Source: Amborella trichopoda | Lineage: Eukaryota; Streptophyta; Magnoliopsida; Amborellales; Amborellaceae | Reading direction: 5' to 3' | Assembly: GCF_000471905.2 (NCBI RefSeq) | Contig: NW_006496628.1 | Span: forward strand, 1,586,597 to 1,650,596 | DNA length: 64,000 nt | In this document: one piece after another, positions 33,720 to 46,479 of the stretch | How positions within the stretch are numbered: position 1 is the stretch's first letter | Layout: the number at the start of each line of letters is the position of its first letter | Notes under the pieces: generated by a model | Seen by the model: only the letters and a program-made list of their open reading frames with translations | What the model was told of the DNA's origin: nothing | The model's database searches: none | Program-made: the position numbers and the translations under genes

Positions 33720-36679
33720 AAGAGGGGGATATAAGGACCTCAAATTTTCCTAGACATGAGATGCGCACGGCAATAGAATCAAAATAAGGAAGAGCATCGC
33801 CGCACGTGAAATGGAGCATCACCGTGCGTGAAGACAAAAAAGAGGTAACGCCACGTGTGAAGGCCGGAAGGGGTAATGCCGCTTGTGAAGGCGAAGATGG
33901 AGTAGTGCCACGCACATCATGCCATGGATGAGTAACGCCACACATGAAGAGAGGGTAGCGCCGTGAGTGTAAAAGCAAGGTTCACTATTGCCTTAAGTGT
34001 CAGCGTCGCACCTGTCAGAGCCGTACCTGTCAGCATCGCACCAGTCACAGCGTACGTGTCGACGTCACCCACAGTCATCCATAGTGGATCCCACCTACCT
34101 TGGTTACTTAAGCCCTCTCCCCTTCCCATTCCATTGTCGTTTCCTCTCTTACCCTCATACTCTCTCTCTCTCCCTCTCTCTGTCTCTCTTTCTCGCTCTA
34201 TCTCTAAGAACCAAAGTGAGAGTTAACTGTTGCCCTTGGAGAAAGCCATTGCTTGGAGCTCAAAGTGGCATGCGAGTGGGAGATTTGAAGGCATCATGAG
34301 CATCAGGTAAGTAGGTGTAGCATCTATGCGTCAACAAATTTTGTAGAAATCAATTTTAAGTAGTGAAAGTGGGTAAGATGATAAAATGAAAAATATGAGT
34401 GTGTATGGGTTAAAATGAGAGTGAAATTCCAGATTCATGCCTCTAAATACCATGGTTGATTGAGCAAGGTAAATGATATTTTTAGTCATGAAAATTTGTG
34501 AAATAGTTCACTTGTCAAACTAGTTTAATATGGACAAGGTTTTGCATTAAGAGTTGTCTTGGTGAGTGAAATGTTAAGTGTCCTTCAAAGCATGTTAAAC
34601 TTGAGAATGGGAATTTCTAGAACTGTGATTGTTCTTTCATCGAATTTTTCAATGGCCAAATGGTGTCCAAATGGGGCAAAACCAGTTTTGAATGAAATAT
34701 ATGCCTGTCTATTTCAATTTTCTTTTCACAGCATGTTAAAATTTCATATGGTTAAGAGATATGCCCCAAAACGTAAGGGTGTATCACTGTCCACAGTTGC
34801 TGGGATTTCTAGCAACTGTCACCAATTTTTCACTGAACTTTTGACCTATCAAATGATATCCAAACTACCACCATTTGAAAGAGCTATGAATAAGCTTAAA
34901 GTTTCATGTTGAACTCATTTTAAAGTTCCCTGTAGATTGAGGGTTATGCCCCTGAATGTGAGGGTATATCATCGTCCAAACACCTTCAAACCACCGCCCT
35001 ATTAAAGATCCATGTGTAAATCTAAAGCTGCATGTTTAAACCATCTTAAAACTCTCCCTAGATTGGGAGTTATGCCTCCGAGAAGAAGGGTAAGTCACCG
35101 TTACTCGTCACAGAAAATTTAGTTATATGCTCATCTTGTGTTATCTTTTACTGGACTACTCACTGATCAACTCAAGTGGCAAAGTGCTATCCTTGATAAT
35201 TGATAAGCGGGAGTGCTATATGATAATTTGCATGAACGCGGAATTCCATAGTGTTATGTGAACGATGCTATGCAACTATGCCATATGTGAAAATTGATAA
35301 ATGTTATGCTATGTGATAGTTCCATAACAAAATGTTACATGATAAGTGCCATGTGATAGCTCTCATATGATGGATGTTTTATGCTAAGTATCATTGAGTT
35401 ATGGAACAATTGTATAGTTATGAGCAAGACTCAAACTTTGAAGGATGAAACTAGAATTATCTAGCATATGTCACTGACTAAGTATGAGTGAATTTAATGC
35501 TTGAGCATGTTAAGATGTTTTGATAATGCCCACTACGCATTGGGACACCCATTGGTAGTGGGTATCATTCTGTTATGATACTATGATATTGGCCACTACG
35601 TGATGGGACACCCATCGGTAATGGATACTACTATACTGATACTCCCCGCTATGCGATGGGACACCCATCGGTAGTAGATATTGTTATGCTGGGTAAAGTG
35701 ATGCCAGCAATGTTCTCTAACTCACTGAATGGTAGGATAGAGTTAGGAGAAAGTGAAATGGGAGGGTCGCACTCCCCCCCCCCCCACAAATTCATATGAT
35801 GAAACTAGTGAGTGATGCCTTACAAGGTAAGTACCTATCGAAAACCCCAAAGCTATGTTGGGGATGGTGTGTGAGAGATTAAAGGCATTACAAAGTGGAT
35901 TTCCCCACTTGTCATTGCCCTCCCTCTTGAGGGACGATAGAGGTCCTAAGCAGTGGGATTGGCTTGGCCTGATGGATAGCGCTTCTACTTCGGGAGTAGG
36001 TGAACTAAGGAGTGAGTGAGTAATGATTGAGTAGTTAATATGAATGATAATGATTGTAGTGATTGAATGGTAATTACGACATTTTGATATGATGCCTGTC
36101 ATATATGCATTAATGAGATTTCTGATTTATATAACGTTTGCACTATGATTCCCTATAATTAAAAGAACTGTTCATGACGCATGATAGACTCAATAATGAT
36201 GCATAGCACCTAGATCTACGTATTGGGCTTTGCAGCTCACCCCACTGTATCTCCCCTCCTTGTAGATTGATATTGACAGGTCAGAAGAGCGTGAAGTACG
36301 TGATTTGCGGTCGGGTGTCAAAGCAATTTCCTTTGGGAAGAAACCTAGATCTTGTATGTAATTGGAGAGTTTAGCCCTGAATTTTTTTTATTTTGAAAAA
36401 CTTTAATATTGGGCCCTAATTCCCCAGATTCAAGTGTTACATTTTTGGAAGAAATTTTATGTAGTATAATTTTAGTGATGTATGGTTTTCCCCCAATTTA
36501 AATATTATCTACACTTAAAATTATTGATTTAGTTATTTGCCATGGTTTTATTTGATCATGGATATAACATCGTTGAGTCATCTCTAACCTGAGTGACATG
36601 CGCTACCTTGGGATCACGGACCCACACTCGGTCACCCTCCTGTGTGAAGAAAATGACGGTCGGGGGTGGGGTCGTGACA
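33720..36679 (+). repeat. Polypurine tract and right LTR of copy C
   Basis: AAGAGGGGGA (33720-33729) precedes an LTR starting TATAAGGACC (33730) and ending GTGACA (36679), 2.95 kb. Inside: repeated GCCGCACGTGA-like units (33755-33970), a TTACTTAAGC TATA-like site (about 34107) before a CT tract, and three copies of CACTACGCATTGGGACACCC (35525-35690). A 12-C run lies at 35774-35785. Start, repeat and end motifs are shared with the LTRs of element 4. Confidence 0.75.
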
Positions 36680-37439
36680 AAGGGCCTTTGGTGTATGTGA
36701 CCCTAGTGTCATGGAAACTTTGTTTCAGATATGGGGCTTGACTAGTGAGTTCCCTTGGTGGGCTTTGCCCCAATCTAGCCGGTGGTGTTCTTTTGTGAAT
36801 TGTTAAAGTCATCTTTGGTCAAGAGCTGCGTCAATCCATTTATTAATCCAAGCTCCCTTTCGGGTTTTGCCCTGAACTAGATGGAAGTGGTGCAATAAGA
36901 AATGGTTTTCAGCAGCTTCTTCTTATTGAGGCTCTTTTACTTGTGACTTCAAGGTCACGTCCGACCTTTGATTTCCATTTTTACTCATGGTGCCCTTTCA
37001 GGTTTTCACCATGCCGGGTTTTCTTCTTTTTAGGACACTTTTACTCATGGCTTCATGGCGATGCCCACCTATCATTTTTACTCACAGCGCCCTTGCAAGT
37101 TTTCACCAGGCCTATTTTTTTGTTTTGGAACTTTTTACTCATAACTTTGTGGCTATTTCGACCTAAAGCTTCTATTTTTACTCATGATGATTCTCATCAT
37201 GCCTGGCTTCTTCTTTCTTCTTGAAGAGACTCCCTCTTGGAGGGGTCTTTCTGGGATAGGGATCACCGGGGTAGTGGGTACAGTGGGTGAGTTGTCAGAA
37301 GATAGAAGTGTGACATAGCCACATTTTTGTTCGAAGAGGCACTCTAGGGCTGCGTTGTGCATGGGCCCGTGGAGCACAGGGAAATTCCTTTGAGTAGGCG
37401 AAGTGTCTTCGGTTAGGTAGACAGTTTAGGTGAAACGTT

Positions 37440-37650
37440 GTCAGGAAGGCAGAATTTCTCTGCGACAGGCTTGTAAATAGGCGAGACGTTGCCAAGAAGG
37501 CAAAAGGTCTCTTTGATAGGCCGAGAGATAGGGGAATGTCGTCAAGAAGGCAAAGGTCTCTTTGATAGGTTGACGGATGGGGGAAACATCGCCAGGAAGG
37601 CAAAAGGCCTCTTCGATAGGCCAGCGGATAGGGGAAATGTTGCTAGGGAG
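37440..37650. repeat. Tandem repeat, about 56 bp unit, in element 3
   Basis: Three to four units of CCAAGAAGGCAAAAGGTCTC, TTTGATAGGC and GGATAGGGGAAA. It lies in the 3' part of element 3. Confidence 0.8.
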
Positions 37651-39102
37651 GTGGAACATCTCGAATGGGCTAGTGGATCGACACGTCGTCATCACGGGAT
37701 GTGAGATGTTTCTGCGACGAGCTTGCTGTCCGGGGCGGTTTATAAAATCGACGGTATATGGAGAGTTAAGGGCATTCTTCCTCTTCGAGAAACTTCTTCA
37801 CCCCTGCCTTTCTTTGTAGATGGAGAGGAGAGATCTCTCCCTTCTGAAGCGTTCCTTTAGAAGGCCATGTCTTTTGTTTGGCATCAACATTCGAGCCCCT
37901 GGTCTTGCAGTGTGCCTAAGCATTGCCTTCATGGGTGAAAGATTCTGAAGGTCATCAGGCCTGAACCCAATCTCGTCCATCCAAAGATGATGACGAGTCA
38001 TGGTGGTTCTTACTGGCCTGTAATCCCTTTCATGGTGATTGGCTAAATGAATAATTTGGTCAACTTCAATGTTCAGTGCTTGGGCGAACTATCAACATGT
38101 TGAGCAAATGATCCTCTGCTCGGATCTTTTCTCGTTGCTTCTCCCTTAACTACCTTCTAGTTCTTTGCCTTCACTTGATGATGAGAAGAAGAACGGGGTC
38201 ATTTTCATTCTTTTCAAGTTCCCTTTGAAGAGAATGATACTGCCCCTTTGAAGAGATAGCCACTTTGGAAGGAGGCGGCGCATTTGGAGGCCATATCGCT
38301 TGATGGTGGACTTATTTTAGAACCGATCTATCTCTTTGTAGCTGCCGATAATTGTAACCACGGTTTTGTAATCCTTTTTGTTCACGAAATGAATCCTCTT
38401 TCTTGCTCTGTGGCTTGTGTCTCTTCCCCTTTTCATGGTTTTCTCGCCTTTCTTTCTTCCAGTGTTCAGTTCTTATCCCTCTAGATGGTGGGGATAAGAA
38501 ATGGGCTAGGAGATTTGTTTTGCTGTCAGTTTAGCTTGAATGGTTCGAATGCTCTTTCGAGTTTTTATCTGAGACTCTGCGGTGTGCACCTTTTTTAAGG
38601 TTTTCAAAAGGCTTTGAGCCTTCCTCGTTGAGGGCCTAGTGTGTGTAAGTAGTGCAAGGAATATGGCTCAGTTGACTACCGAGTGTGATTGTGCACAAGT
38701 ATGAGCTAACCCCCTGCCTAGGGTTTGTGTGGGTCTGTGATTGAATCCATATGTTTACATGCGTGATGGAGGCGGTGTCAATGGACTCAAGAGGGAGTAT
38801 TGCGTACCTAAAGTGATTGGTTTTTCGCCGAAGACACGCGCACCATTAGGAGAATAGAGTTGTGCATGCAGAGTGACAGAGCCAAGTGGCCTTCACATCG
38901 AAGTGACGGAACTGCATGGCATTTTTTTTTCCCTAGGTCGGAACTGCATAATGCTTCGTTTGCGCATTGTTCACGTTTCCTTGTGATGGGGTCACGCGTC
39001 GTTTCGCAAGGCAGTGGTTTGCTTGTGCATTTACCCATGTTTTCCTGCGATGAGGTCGCGTGATGTTCTGTTTGGTTGTGCGACATTTCATCCCCTCTTT
39101 AG

Positions 39103-39110
39103 TATAAAAA
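39103..39110 (+). promoter_or_regulatory. TATA box of the antisense gene in element 3
   Basis: TATAAAAA followed by a CT-rich leader (39120-39200), the third such antisense TATA box in this window. A possible leader splice donor, CAG|GTATGA, lies at about 39280. Confidence 0.4.
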
Positions 39111-39819
39111 GACGCGTAGAGGTACTTTTTCCTCCTTTTTACCCTAAGTTTTTACCCAAGGTAAAAGCCCCTAAAAAATTATCTTCCTGCACCCCTTTTC
39201 ACCACTATTTTGGAGCAGAATCTCTCACCATTGAGTGTCATTGACAGCAATTGCCAGTACAAGCTCTAACCCTCCTTCAGGTATGACTCTTTTTCTTTCT
39301 ATTTAATCTTTTGTTTTTCTGTTTGCTGACATTTTCTTCTCAGTCGTAAATCTCAAATTTTCCCCAATTCTTTTATTGAGTTCCAAGTGTTTGGTCGACT
39401 ATGCCATTGCTTCTTTCAAAGCCATTCTCGTTGTCTATTGAGTTCTATGAGCATGAGTCTCTTCACCCAAAGCCCTTCACTGCCTTATGTTGTGGTCGTT
39501 TTGTTTAGTCACGGGGACCATGCATGTCCACATTGCTAGTATTCAGGCATGGTCGTGCTTGTGTTCACGCATTGTGAATTTTTCGAGCGAATTTTGGCTG
39601 TGTTCAGTGAGATTGGCCGTGAATGTAAACCTCGTTCCTGGCCAGGAATGCCTACATGAGGCATCTTGCGCGCTTCTGAGTTTTGGTGCGTATGCATCGA
39701 GTCAGGCTTGGTTTTGCATGTGCCCCACTCTGCGTGTGCACATTCTGTCGCGTGCTTGTTCTTGAGAAAATTTGATTTCATGTTAATTCTTCACTTCTCT
39801 ATTCATGCGATTTAGAGTT

Positions 39820-40320
39820 ACAAGAGTAAGAAAGCATCATGGGACTTCTTTTTTAAGAGAAATATGCGAAACTAAAGACTTTGGAAGCCAACTATGCTCC
39901 GGTGAAGGGTGAGGTCTCTAAGTGAAATTCCCTCCTTGAGTCTTCTAATGAAGCTCACATCTCTAAGCTGATGACTCTACTGGTGGTGATTGATGACTTA
40001 TCTCTTGAATACAATGAGAAGCGTACCGAGCTAGACAAATGGTGCCAAGAATACTTAGCCAATCTTGCAAACTTCTGGGGCCTTGAAGGCTATATGGCTG
40101 AGGTAAGAGGGCTTATTGAGCGTTTGGACCCAGTGGTGACCGATATTGTAGGTTGTATCATAAAGACTTCTCATCCTTCTCAAGACCCTTGAAAACCTTT
40201 TGGAGAGACTTTTACTTGCTCAGTTATTTCTAGTTTAGTTTGGAGGAATACCTCTGCCCTCTTTTGTGTTTTGAGGCCGTAGCCTGTGACTTGTAACCTC
40301 CATTTTTCTATGGAATGAAA
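39820..40320 (+). pseudogene. Antisense extra ORF region of element 3
   Basis: The longest clear segment (39971-40192) reads DDLSLEYNEKRTELDKWCQE and later AEVRGLIERLDPVVTDIVG. It is hydrophilic and probably coiled-coil or helical. A possible poly(A) signal AATGAAA follows at about 40314. Its position and orientation match the tail of the antisense region in element 1 (EEAKVELARWV near 8650). No domain is recognised in this copy. It is decayed. Confidence 0.45.
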
Positions 40321-40480
40321 TTTATTTTCTTCTTCATCCCCGGCTTGTATGTTGTTCCCTTTCTTCATGGTTTGTTTGTGACTAATCCTCATTTCAAAGA
40401 AGCGAGTCTTGAAGGCCTGCATACGCGCATGGCCTAGATGCCCATTCGGGTTTTCAATCAGGGCTTTGGGGCATGTATCA

Positions 40481-40481
40481 T

Positions 40482-40514
<33 letters not shown>
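40481..40514. repeat. Microsatellite (CA)n-(TA)n
   Basis: About ten CA units followed by seven TA units at 40481-40514, in the 3' non-coding part of element 3. Confidence 0.95.
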
Positions 40515-40539
40515 CATCTATTATTTTTTTTTTTGAGGT

Positions 40540-40790
40540 TATGCCGCCGTGACCATTAGGAGGCGTGTTTTAAGGTCGTGCCTTCGAGACCATATGTGAT
40601 GCAATTTAGTGTCGTGCCACTAGGACATGGGTGTATAGTTTAAAGTCGTATAACCTAGACTATTGTGCGAAGTAGTTTAACAGCGTGGGGCTAGGACGTG
40701 TGCTAGCAATTTAGAGGTCGTGCAGCTAAGACCGTTGTGCAAAGAAGTTTAACGTCGTGCGGCTAGGACATAGTTCAATAATAATACTTC
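40540..40790. repeat. Minisatellite TTTAACGTCGTGCGGCTAGGAC
   Basis: About six degenerate units of 35-45 bp alternate GTTTAA(A/C)GTCGTG and GCTAGGAC. The inverse of the same unit forms 24830-25270 in element 2. Confidence 0.8.
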
Positions 40791-41067
40791 TTCAAATATC
40801 TCCCATTAATTAGGGGCATGGCTTCCTCACCTTCAACATTGACTAGTGCGCATTTGGAAAAGCCTTGTTTACCACGAACAGGCCTCCCATTTTGGTTCAA
40901 ACTTTCCCTTAGCCCGACCATGAGTGACGATAGGCCTTCTCACTACTAGAACAAGTTTCCCTTTAACAAATGATTTTATTTTGATCAACTTATCAAAGGC
41001 CCGCTGCATACCGGTTTTGTGAATCTCGAGGGTTTGTTGTGCCTGAAGTCTCTTTTCATCGAGTGTA

Positions 41068-41898
41068 TCAGTAGAGAAGGGTAGCACGTTCTTCCTCCAT
41101 CATTCCATAGTGGAGGGCTACTCTGAGAGAAGGAAATTGGATTTCTAAAGGTAACATGGCTTCGCTCCCATATACCAGAGAGTACGGGGTTGACTCGGTA
41201 AGACCTCGGGCCGTGCTGCAATAAGGCCACAGAATTTCAGCGAGTCTTTCGTGCCAATCTCTCTTAGTGTCGGAGACAAACTTCCTTAGGGCATCACAAA
41301 GGGTTATGTTGAAAGCTTTGGCCTGTCCATTGGCTCTTGAATGGTACATAGTCGAGTACTTCCACTTAAACTCGAACTGGTTGATGAGCCAGTCAATTTG
41401 ATTACTTCGAAATTGGGGGCCGTTATCAGAAGTGATTCGGTCAGGTACATCGAATCTATATATGATATGGTGACATGTGATATTAGCCAGTGCTAGTCCG
41501 AGGACCTTTTTGAGAGGAACAGTCTCAGCCCAATTAGAGAAGTAATCTATGGTTGGGAGTGTAAATATGTGCCCTAAAGAAGAAGGTGGATCAATAAATC
41601 CTACAATGTCCATGCCCCACTGAGCAAAAGGCCAAGATGCCACTGTCGGGTGAAGAGGTTTAGGAGCTTGATGGATGAAGCTTGAATGAATTTGACATAC
41701 CGAACAATTATTTATAAATATAAGGGAGTCAGTATTCATAGTGGGCCAGTAATAGCCTATCCTGGTGATCATGTTATACAGCTTTGGACCAGATTGGTGC
41801 ATCCTACGGACTCCATCATGAACCTCTTTTAGCACGTGCTTCGCTTCTTCTTGATTGAGGCATCTGGGCAGCGTATTATTATAAGAGGTCCGAAACAA
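41068..41898 (-). pseudogene. Integrase region fossil, element 3
   Basis: The longest intact-looking retroelement reading region in the window. It shows an H-H-C-C zinc head (LKEVHDGVRRMHQSG, CSVCQ), then WPFAQWGMDIVGF. The catalytic core follows, with DYFSNWAETVPL, ITSDNGPQFRS and YHSRANGQAKAFN. The expected D, D and E positions can be seen only in part. It lies between RNase H and the 3' region, as usual for Tat. Confidence 0.9.
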
Positions 41899-42230
41899 GA
41901 TTTCATCGTGACAGACATATCATGTAGCTGACCTTCGTACCTTATTGCGCTCGATAGGGTGTTCAGGGAGTCGATTATGTTGCAGATATTCTTTGATGGG
42001 GATGTGTCGCTCTATTGCTGGTTCTACTTCCATGCACATATGTTCTGGTAATTCCGACGCCTCATCATCTTTTCCTTCGATTATGGAAATGCTCGACAAG
42101 CTGGATGAGGATTGTGAATTTTTTTCGTCTGTGGTGTCTGCCCCTAGCGGGTAGGGAGGGTATTCCATCAACAGATGTTCCTCGCCTGCCTTGTCGAGTT
42201 TCTCAAGGAACTCGACGCATCTCCATTCTG

Positions 42231-42494
42231 CTATCCATACTGGCATGGATCCTTTAGAGGCGTTTGAATTGTTGCCCCCAACTTGGCGAGCGCATCGGCT
42301 AGTGCATTAAGCCTTCGGGGGACATGCTTGAGAGTAACCTTCTCAAAATTGGCTATTAGTGATTTAGTAGTATTGAAGTAAGGCTTGATACTTTCTATCC
42401 TAACAGCATATACCCCTTTGAGTTGCCTAACGATCAACTCTGAATCTCCATAGATGATTAAGCATTTTGGGTTGATACGGGAATCAATCTCCAA
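42231..42494 (-). pseudogene. Second (archaeal-type) RNase H fossil, element 3
   Basis: CLIIYGDSELIVRQLKGVYA, later VTLKHVPRRLNALADALAKL. The YGDSELxxxQ and HVPRxxNxxADALAKL wording is characteristic of the extra RNase H domain of Tat-lineage elements. The nested element 4 begins about 230 bp to the right. Confidence 0.85.
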
Positions 42495-42715
42495 ACCTAT
42501 GATGAGGCTTGTTACTTCTCTTCATTGATCGACTTTATCCTTCAAAGAGAGAAAGACAGAGGGACAAGGCCATCACAAGGGGTTGAGAACACCACCCAAG
42601 TGCCACCTTTGTCGGACTAGAATGCCCCCTCAAAAGGTATCTTCCAATCATACGAGATTTCAGAGTGAAATACTTATTCATCTAGTAAATCGTCAATTAA
42701 GGGGGCACCGGCTAG

Positions 42716-42720
42716 CAGAG
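42716..42720 (+). repeat. Target-site duplication of element 4, left copy
   Basis: CAGAG directly left of the LTR end TGTCACAACC. The same five bases follow the other end at 50923-50927. Confidence 0.85.
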
Positions 42721-45700
42721 TGTCACAACCCTACCCCACCTACTCCCTACCATACTTGCCAGAGGGCAACAAGGTGCAGGACCGCAACCACATGTAGCGA
42801 ATGCCACTCAAGTGGGAGTGCGTTGAACGCTTTGGTAAGATAGAATCAAAGTAAACCACGAAAGAAAAACAAAACTCCAAACACACATAATCACCAATGG
42901 GCTGGACAAATAAATTCCAAACGTATATAAAAGCTCCAAAATATTACCAGGGTCTAAGGCACCAAAGGCCCGATATTATTTCATAGTTTCAGTACAAAGA
43001 GAGCTTATATGGTCAAATTACCATCTAAAACATACAATCAAAACAAAGATTCCACAAAAACTATGCGGCTCTAGCTGCCAACCGCAATCACCAATACGCT
43101 CGATGACCACCCACGACCTATCACTCTACACAGATAAAAGTTAAAGGGATGAGTTATGAAGCTTAGTAAGTAGATCAAGGTATCATGCACTCTTGCCTAT
43201 ACAGCAATCCCTAACTATGCGCAATGTTAATGCAAGTCTTACAATCATGGAGTCATGTATCACAATTTTATTAGCAATGCATCGTGAGTGATTCCTTTCA
43301 TGGTGGAGCAATCACCAATCACATACCAGATATCATATGAACTAGTAGTTTATCACATCTTTCCATCATGAGCATAATAACAGATCAATACACTAGACAA
43401 ACGTATACCAATCATAAGAAATCCTAATATTGTTTACTCCTAAAGTAGAAGCCCTATCCATCAGGCAAAACCAATCCCATTACTTATGGCTTCTACCATC
43501 ATTCAGGAAGGAAAACAATGACAAATGGACGACCCATTTCGTAATGCTTTCATGCACACACATACACACAGTCCCCAGAGTGTTATGGGGATTTTGATAG
43601 GTGGTGGCCTTGCAAGACATGACCCTCTCATATGCCCTTTTGGCAAGAGAGTGTTACACTACCAAAGGATGACCCACTATGTAGTGCCCACATATATTTT
43701 TGGGGGCACAACCCTCCCAAATTCATATCACATCCTAACTTCCTTCCTATCATCGGGAGTCAGGGAAAGATCTCAACAACTGGCATAACTTTCTTATCAA
43801 ATCACATCATGGCCATGCAATACGCTCAAAGCATGCCAATATCACATATCACATCATGGCCATGCAATACGCTCAAAGCATCCCAATAAATCACATATCA
43901 CATCATGGCCATGCAATACGCTCAAAGCATGCCAATAATTTACATATCACATTATGGCCATACAATACACTCAAAGCATGCCAATAATTCACATATCACA
44001 TCGCTTACCACGCAGATCTTATCACATAGCATATCTCCAAATCATGCACACATGTCACAACAGAACATGTATCATAACATGAACACATATCACACCAGAG
44101 CATGTCTCACTACATGCTTCTATATCATAATAGAGTATATCTCACTATCATGTATTCATATCACAACAGGGCATACTTTCATTTCATATCACATTCTTAT
44201 CATATCATATCACACTACCAATGGATAACCCATTCCATAGTGCTTCATATCACATTCTTATCATATCATATCACACTATCAATGGATGACCCATTACATA
44301 GTGCTTCATATCACATATGTGGCATGTCTTATTACAACCATGCACATTCATCTCATAACAGAGGATGTTTTCATTTCATAATATAGCCTGCTTTCATGCA
44401 CACATATATAACAGAGACAGGTTCATATGAAATAACAATATATCTAAAGCATACTACATATCATCAAGCTCATTAGCTCAAAGGGCATCTTCAGATTATT
44501 TTTTTTGTTTTTCACAGTGAACACAGTTCACCTTTAGAGCCATATAATGAAGTTCAGAAACCATTTAGACCTAATACTAATTTCATAACAATATATTCTC
44601 ATGAAAACACAATTTTCGTGAAGGGGGTGGCCGCAAATTTTGGTTTAAATCCTATCAAATTGTTTGATGTTCTTTGAATAATGTTCCTGTCTTCACAGCA
44701 GAAAACCTAGTGTGATATCCTCATAGAAATTGGGCATAACTTTCCAACTACTAGGAATTTTATTATGATTCCAAAACTGTTTTTAAAATAAACTCATTTA
44801 TCTTTCATTTAGAAGTGGTTTGACCTCATTCTGATGTATTTTAGTTAATGAAAAGTTCCAAACAAAATACGTAATAGTTTTGCAAAGTTCCTGTTTTTAC
44901 AGCAGAAAATCTAGGACGACATGCTCAAAGGAAAATGTGAATAAAATAGATTCAAAGGGGTACTTTCCCACAAATTTTTATAAACAACAGATATATTTTT
45001 GATACTCAAACAATTACACAAATGGGAGTAACAGTTCTAAAAAATACAAAGCACATTCCAGCAAGATTTTAATAACATACATCCACACCTATATTCACAA
45101 TCACATCCATATTCGTGTTTGGATTTCACACTTTGATAAACTAAGTACACATGCAGCAACAAAAGCATGAAAACATGGAAGCTGGAAGCTAGATCCACTT
45201 CCAGCACTAAATGAAACTCTAAAGTGCCCCACACAGATTTCACTCCAAATGCCAAGCTCCAAAGAATGGGTTCAAACTCAAAGGCTTAAGGCTGGGAAAA
45301 GTCTCAAAGCTCAAAGATTCAAGGCAAGAGGGGGAGAACGTGGGTGAGAGAGGGCAGTGAGTAAAGAAAGAGAGCAAACCCCATGGATGGGTGTGAAGGG
45401 GGCTATAAATAAGCTTAGGTGGTGGCAACATGCAATTGCCACATAGCATCCAAGAAGGCATACATGAGGAGAGAGAGAAGAGCAAGCATGGGAGACATCA
45501 TGATTGTGGGTGTAGCATGCATGTGTCACATGGCACACATGCATCGAGAGAGAGGAAGAACATGAGAGAGAGAAGATCTCCTTAGAATATTGTACACCAC
45601 CCGCACCCAGCAGTGCGCTCATCAGCCCGTACGCGCAACCAGCAGTCCACACACACCAGCGTGCTCATGGACCCATGCTCAACAGTGCCATGTCCACCTG

Positions 45701-45998
45701 TGCACTCATCATATGCATTTTCCCTTTCGTGCTTATTGGAGCACACATTTGACCGCGCTCAACCAGGCGCTCACTGTGCTTAAAGATGCATTTAACCATT
45801 TGTGCTCTCTATGTGCGCACTCAACCACCTGCGCTCAATAGCGCGTCGATTCACTCGTGCCTAACTGCGCGTTCACCTCCGCCCGCGCTCTTCGCGGACT
45901 TGTCCTCCCACATGTGTGCTCTAATGCGCATTCATCCACACACATTCGCCAGCTCGTGTACTTAATTATTATTACCCTGGAAAGTTCGGGTCCTTACC
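42721..45998 (-). repeat. 3' LTR of element 4
   Basis: On the minus strand it runs from GTAAGGACCCGAACTTTCC to GGGTTGTGACA. It contains two tandem arrays: a 47-48 bp unit with ATGGCCATGCAATACGCTCA (43790-43990) and a near-60 bp unit with CACTACCAATGGATGACCCA (44205-44320). A GC-rich stretch with recurring TGCGCTCA-type words follows (45590-45950). On the minus strand TTATTTATAGCC (about 45415) is a plausible TATA region. Confidence 0.85.
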
Positions 45999-46011
45999 TC
46001 ATTTCCCCCTT
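45999..46011 (-). other. Polypurine tract of element 4
   Basis: On the minus strand AAGGGGGAAATGA sits immediately before the 3' LTR, preceded by GATTTTGGGGACAAAATCC, a wording shared with copy C (33690-33720). Confidence 0.75.
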
Positions 46012-46479
46012 AAAAAAAGGATTTTGTCCCCAAAATCTTATATCTGCTAATCAAATAAATGGGAGTCTGAAAGTGGCACTCTTCTCCAAACAATCTATTG
46101 AGGCATGATGAGCATAAAACCAACGTATGCCCATGAGGGCGTCAAAATCCTAAACATCCAAAAGAATCAAACTTATGGGCAAGGCTCTACCTCCAACCGT
46201 ACCCCATAGTGCTTAAACTTTGAGCTAGTCACTAAAGAGTCCCCCAAGAAAGTGTGTTAACACTAAGGCATGAACAAGCGATGCAGATTCAATGCTTATT
46301 GTGTCATGCATAATGTGAAGCTATAAAAGAGTGAGAAGCAATCAGAATCAAACAAAACTCTAGCTTCTGTACCACAAGCAAAGAGCTTACCTTAGATAAC
46401 TGAGGTAGAAGCCTTCGCCTCCTGCTCCACGAGCACAAATACCCGACCCTGAGTTTTTTTCTTAGACTCGTCCCTCATC

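Larger units (their letters stand above)
30313..36679 (+). mobile_element. Non-autonomous element with Tekay/Del-like LTRs and CT-rich interior (copy C)
   Basis: A partial left LTR (30313-31187) and a full right LTR (33730-36679) share long identical stretches, from GATGCCTTACAAGGTAAG to the ...GTGACA end. The 2.5 kb interior holds the CT-rich hairpin array, blocks P3 and P2, and a short pol-tail-like stretch with TTTTGAGGACAAAATCC before the polypurine tract. No iMet-type primer-binding site follows the left LTR. It has no gag or pol of its own and is broken. LTR relatedness to element 4 suggests the same lineage. Confidence 0.6.

Noticed and set aside
43790-43990. Regularly spaced repeats that could be mistaken for a CRISPR array
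   Set aside because: The units are directly tandem with no unique spacers, lie inside an LTR and recur in the partner LTR.
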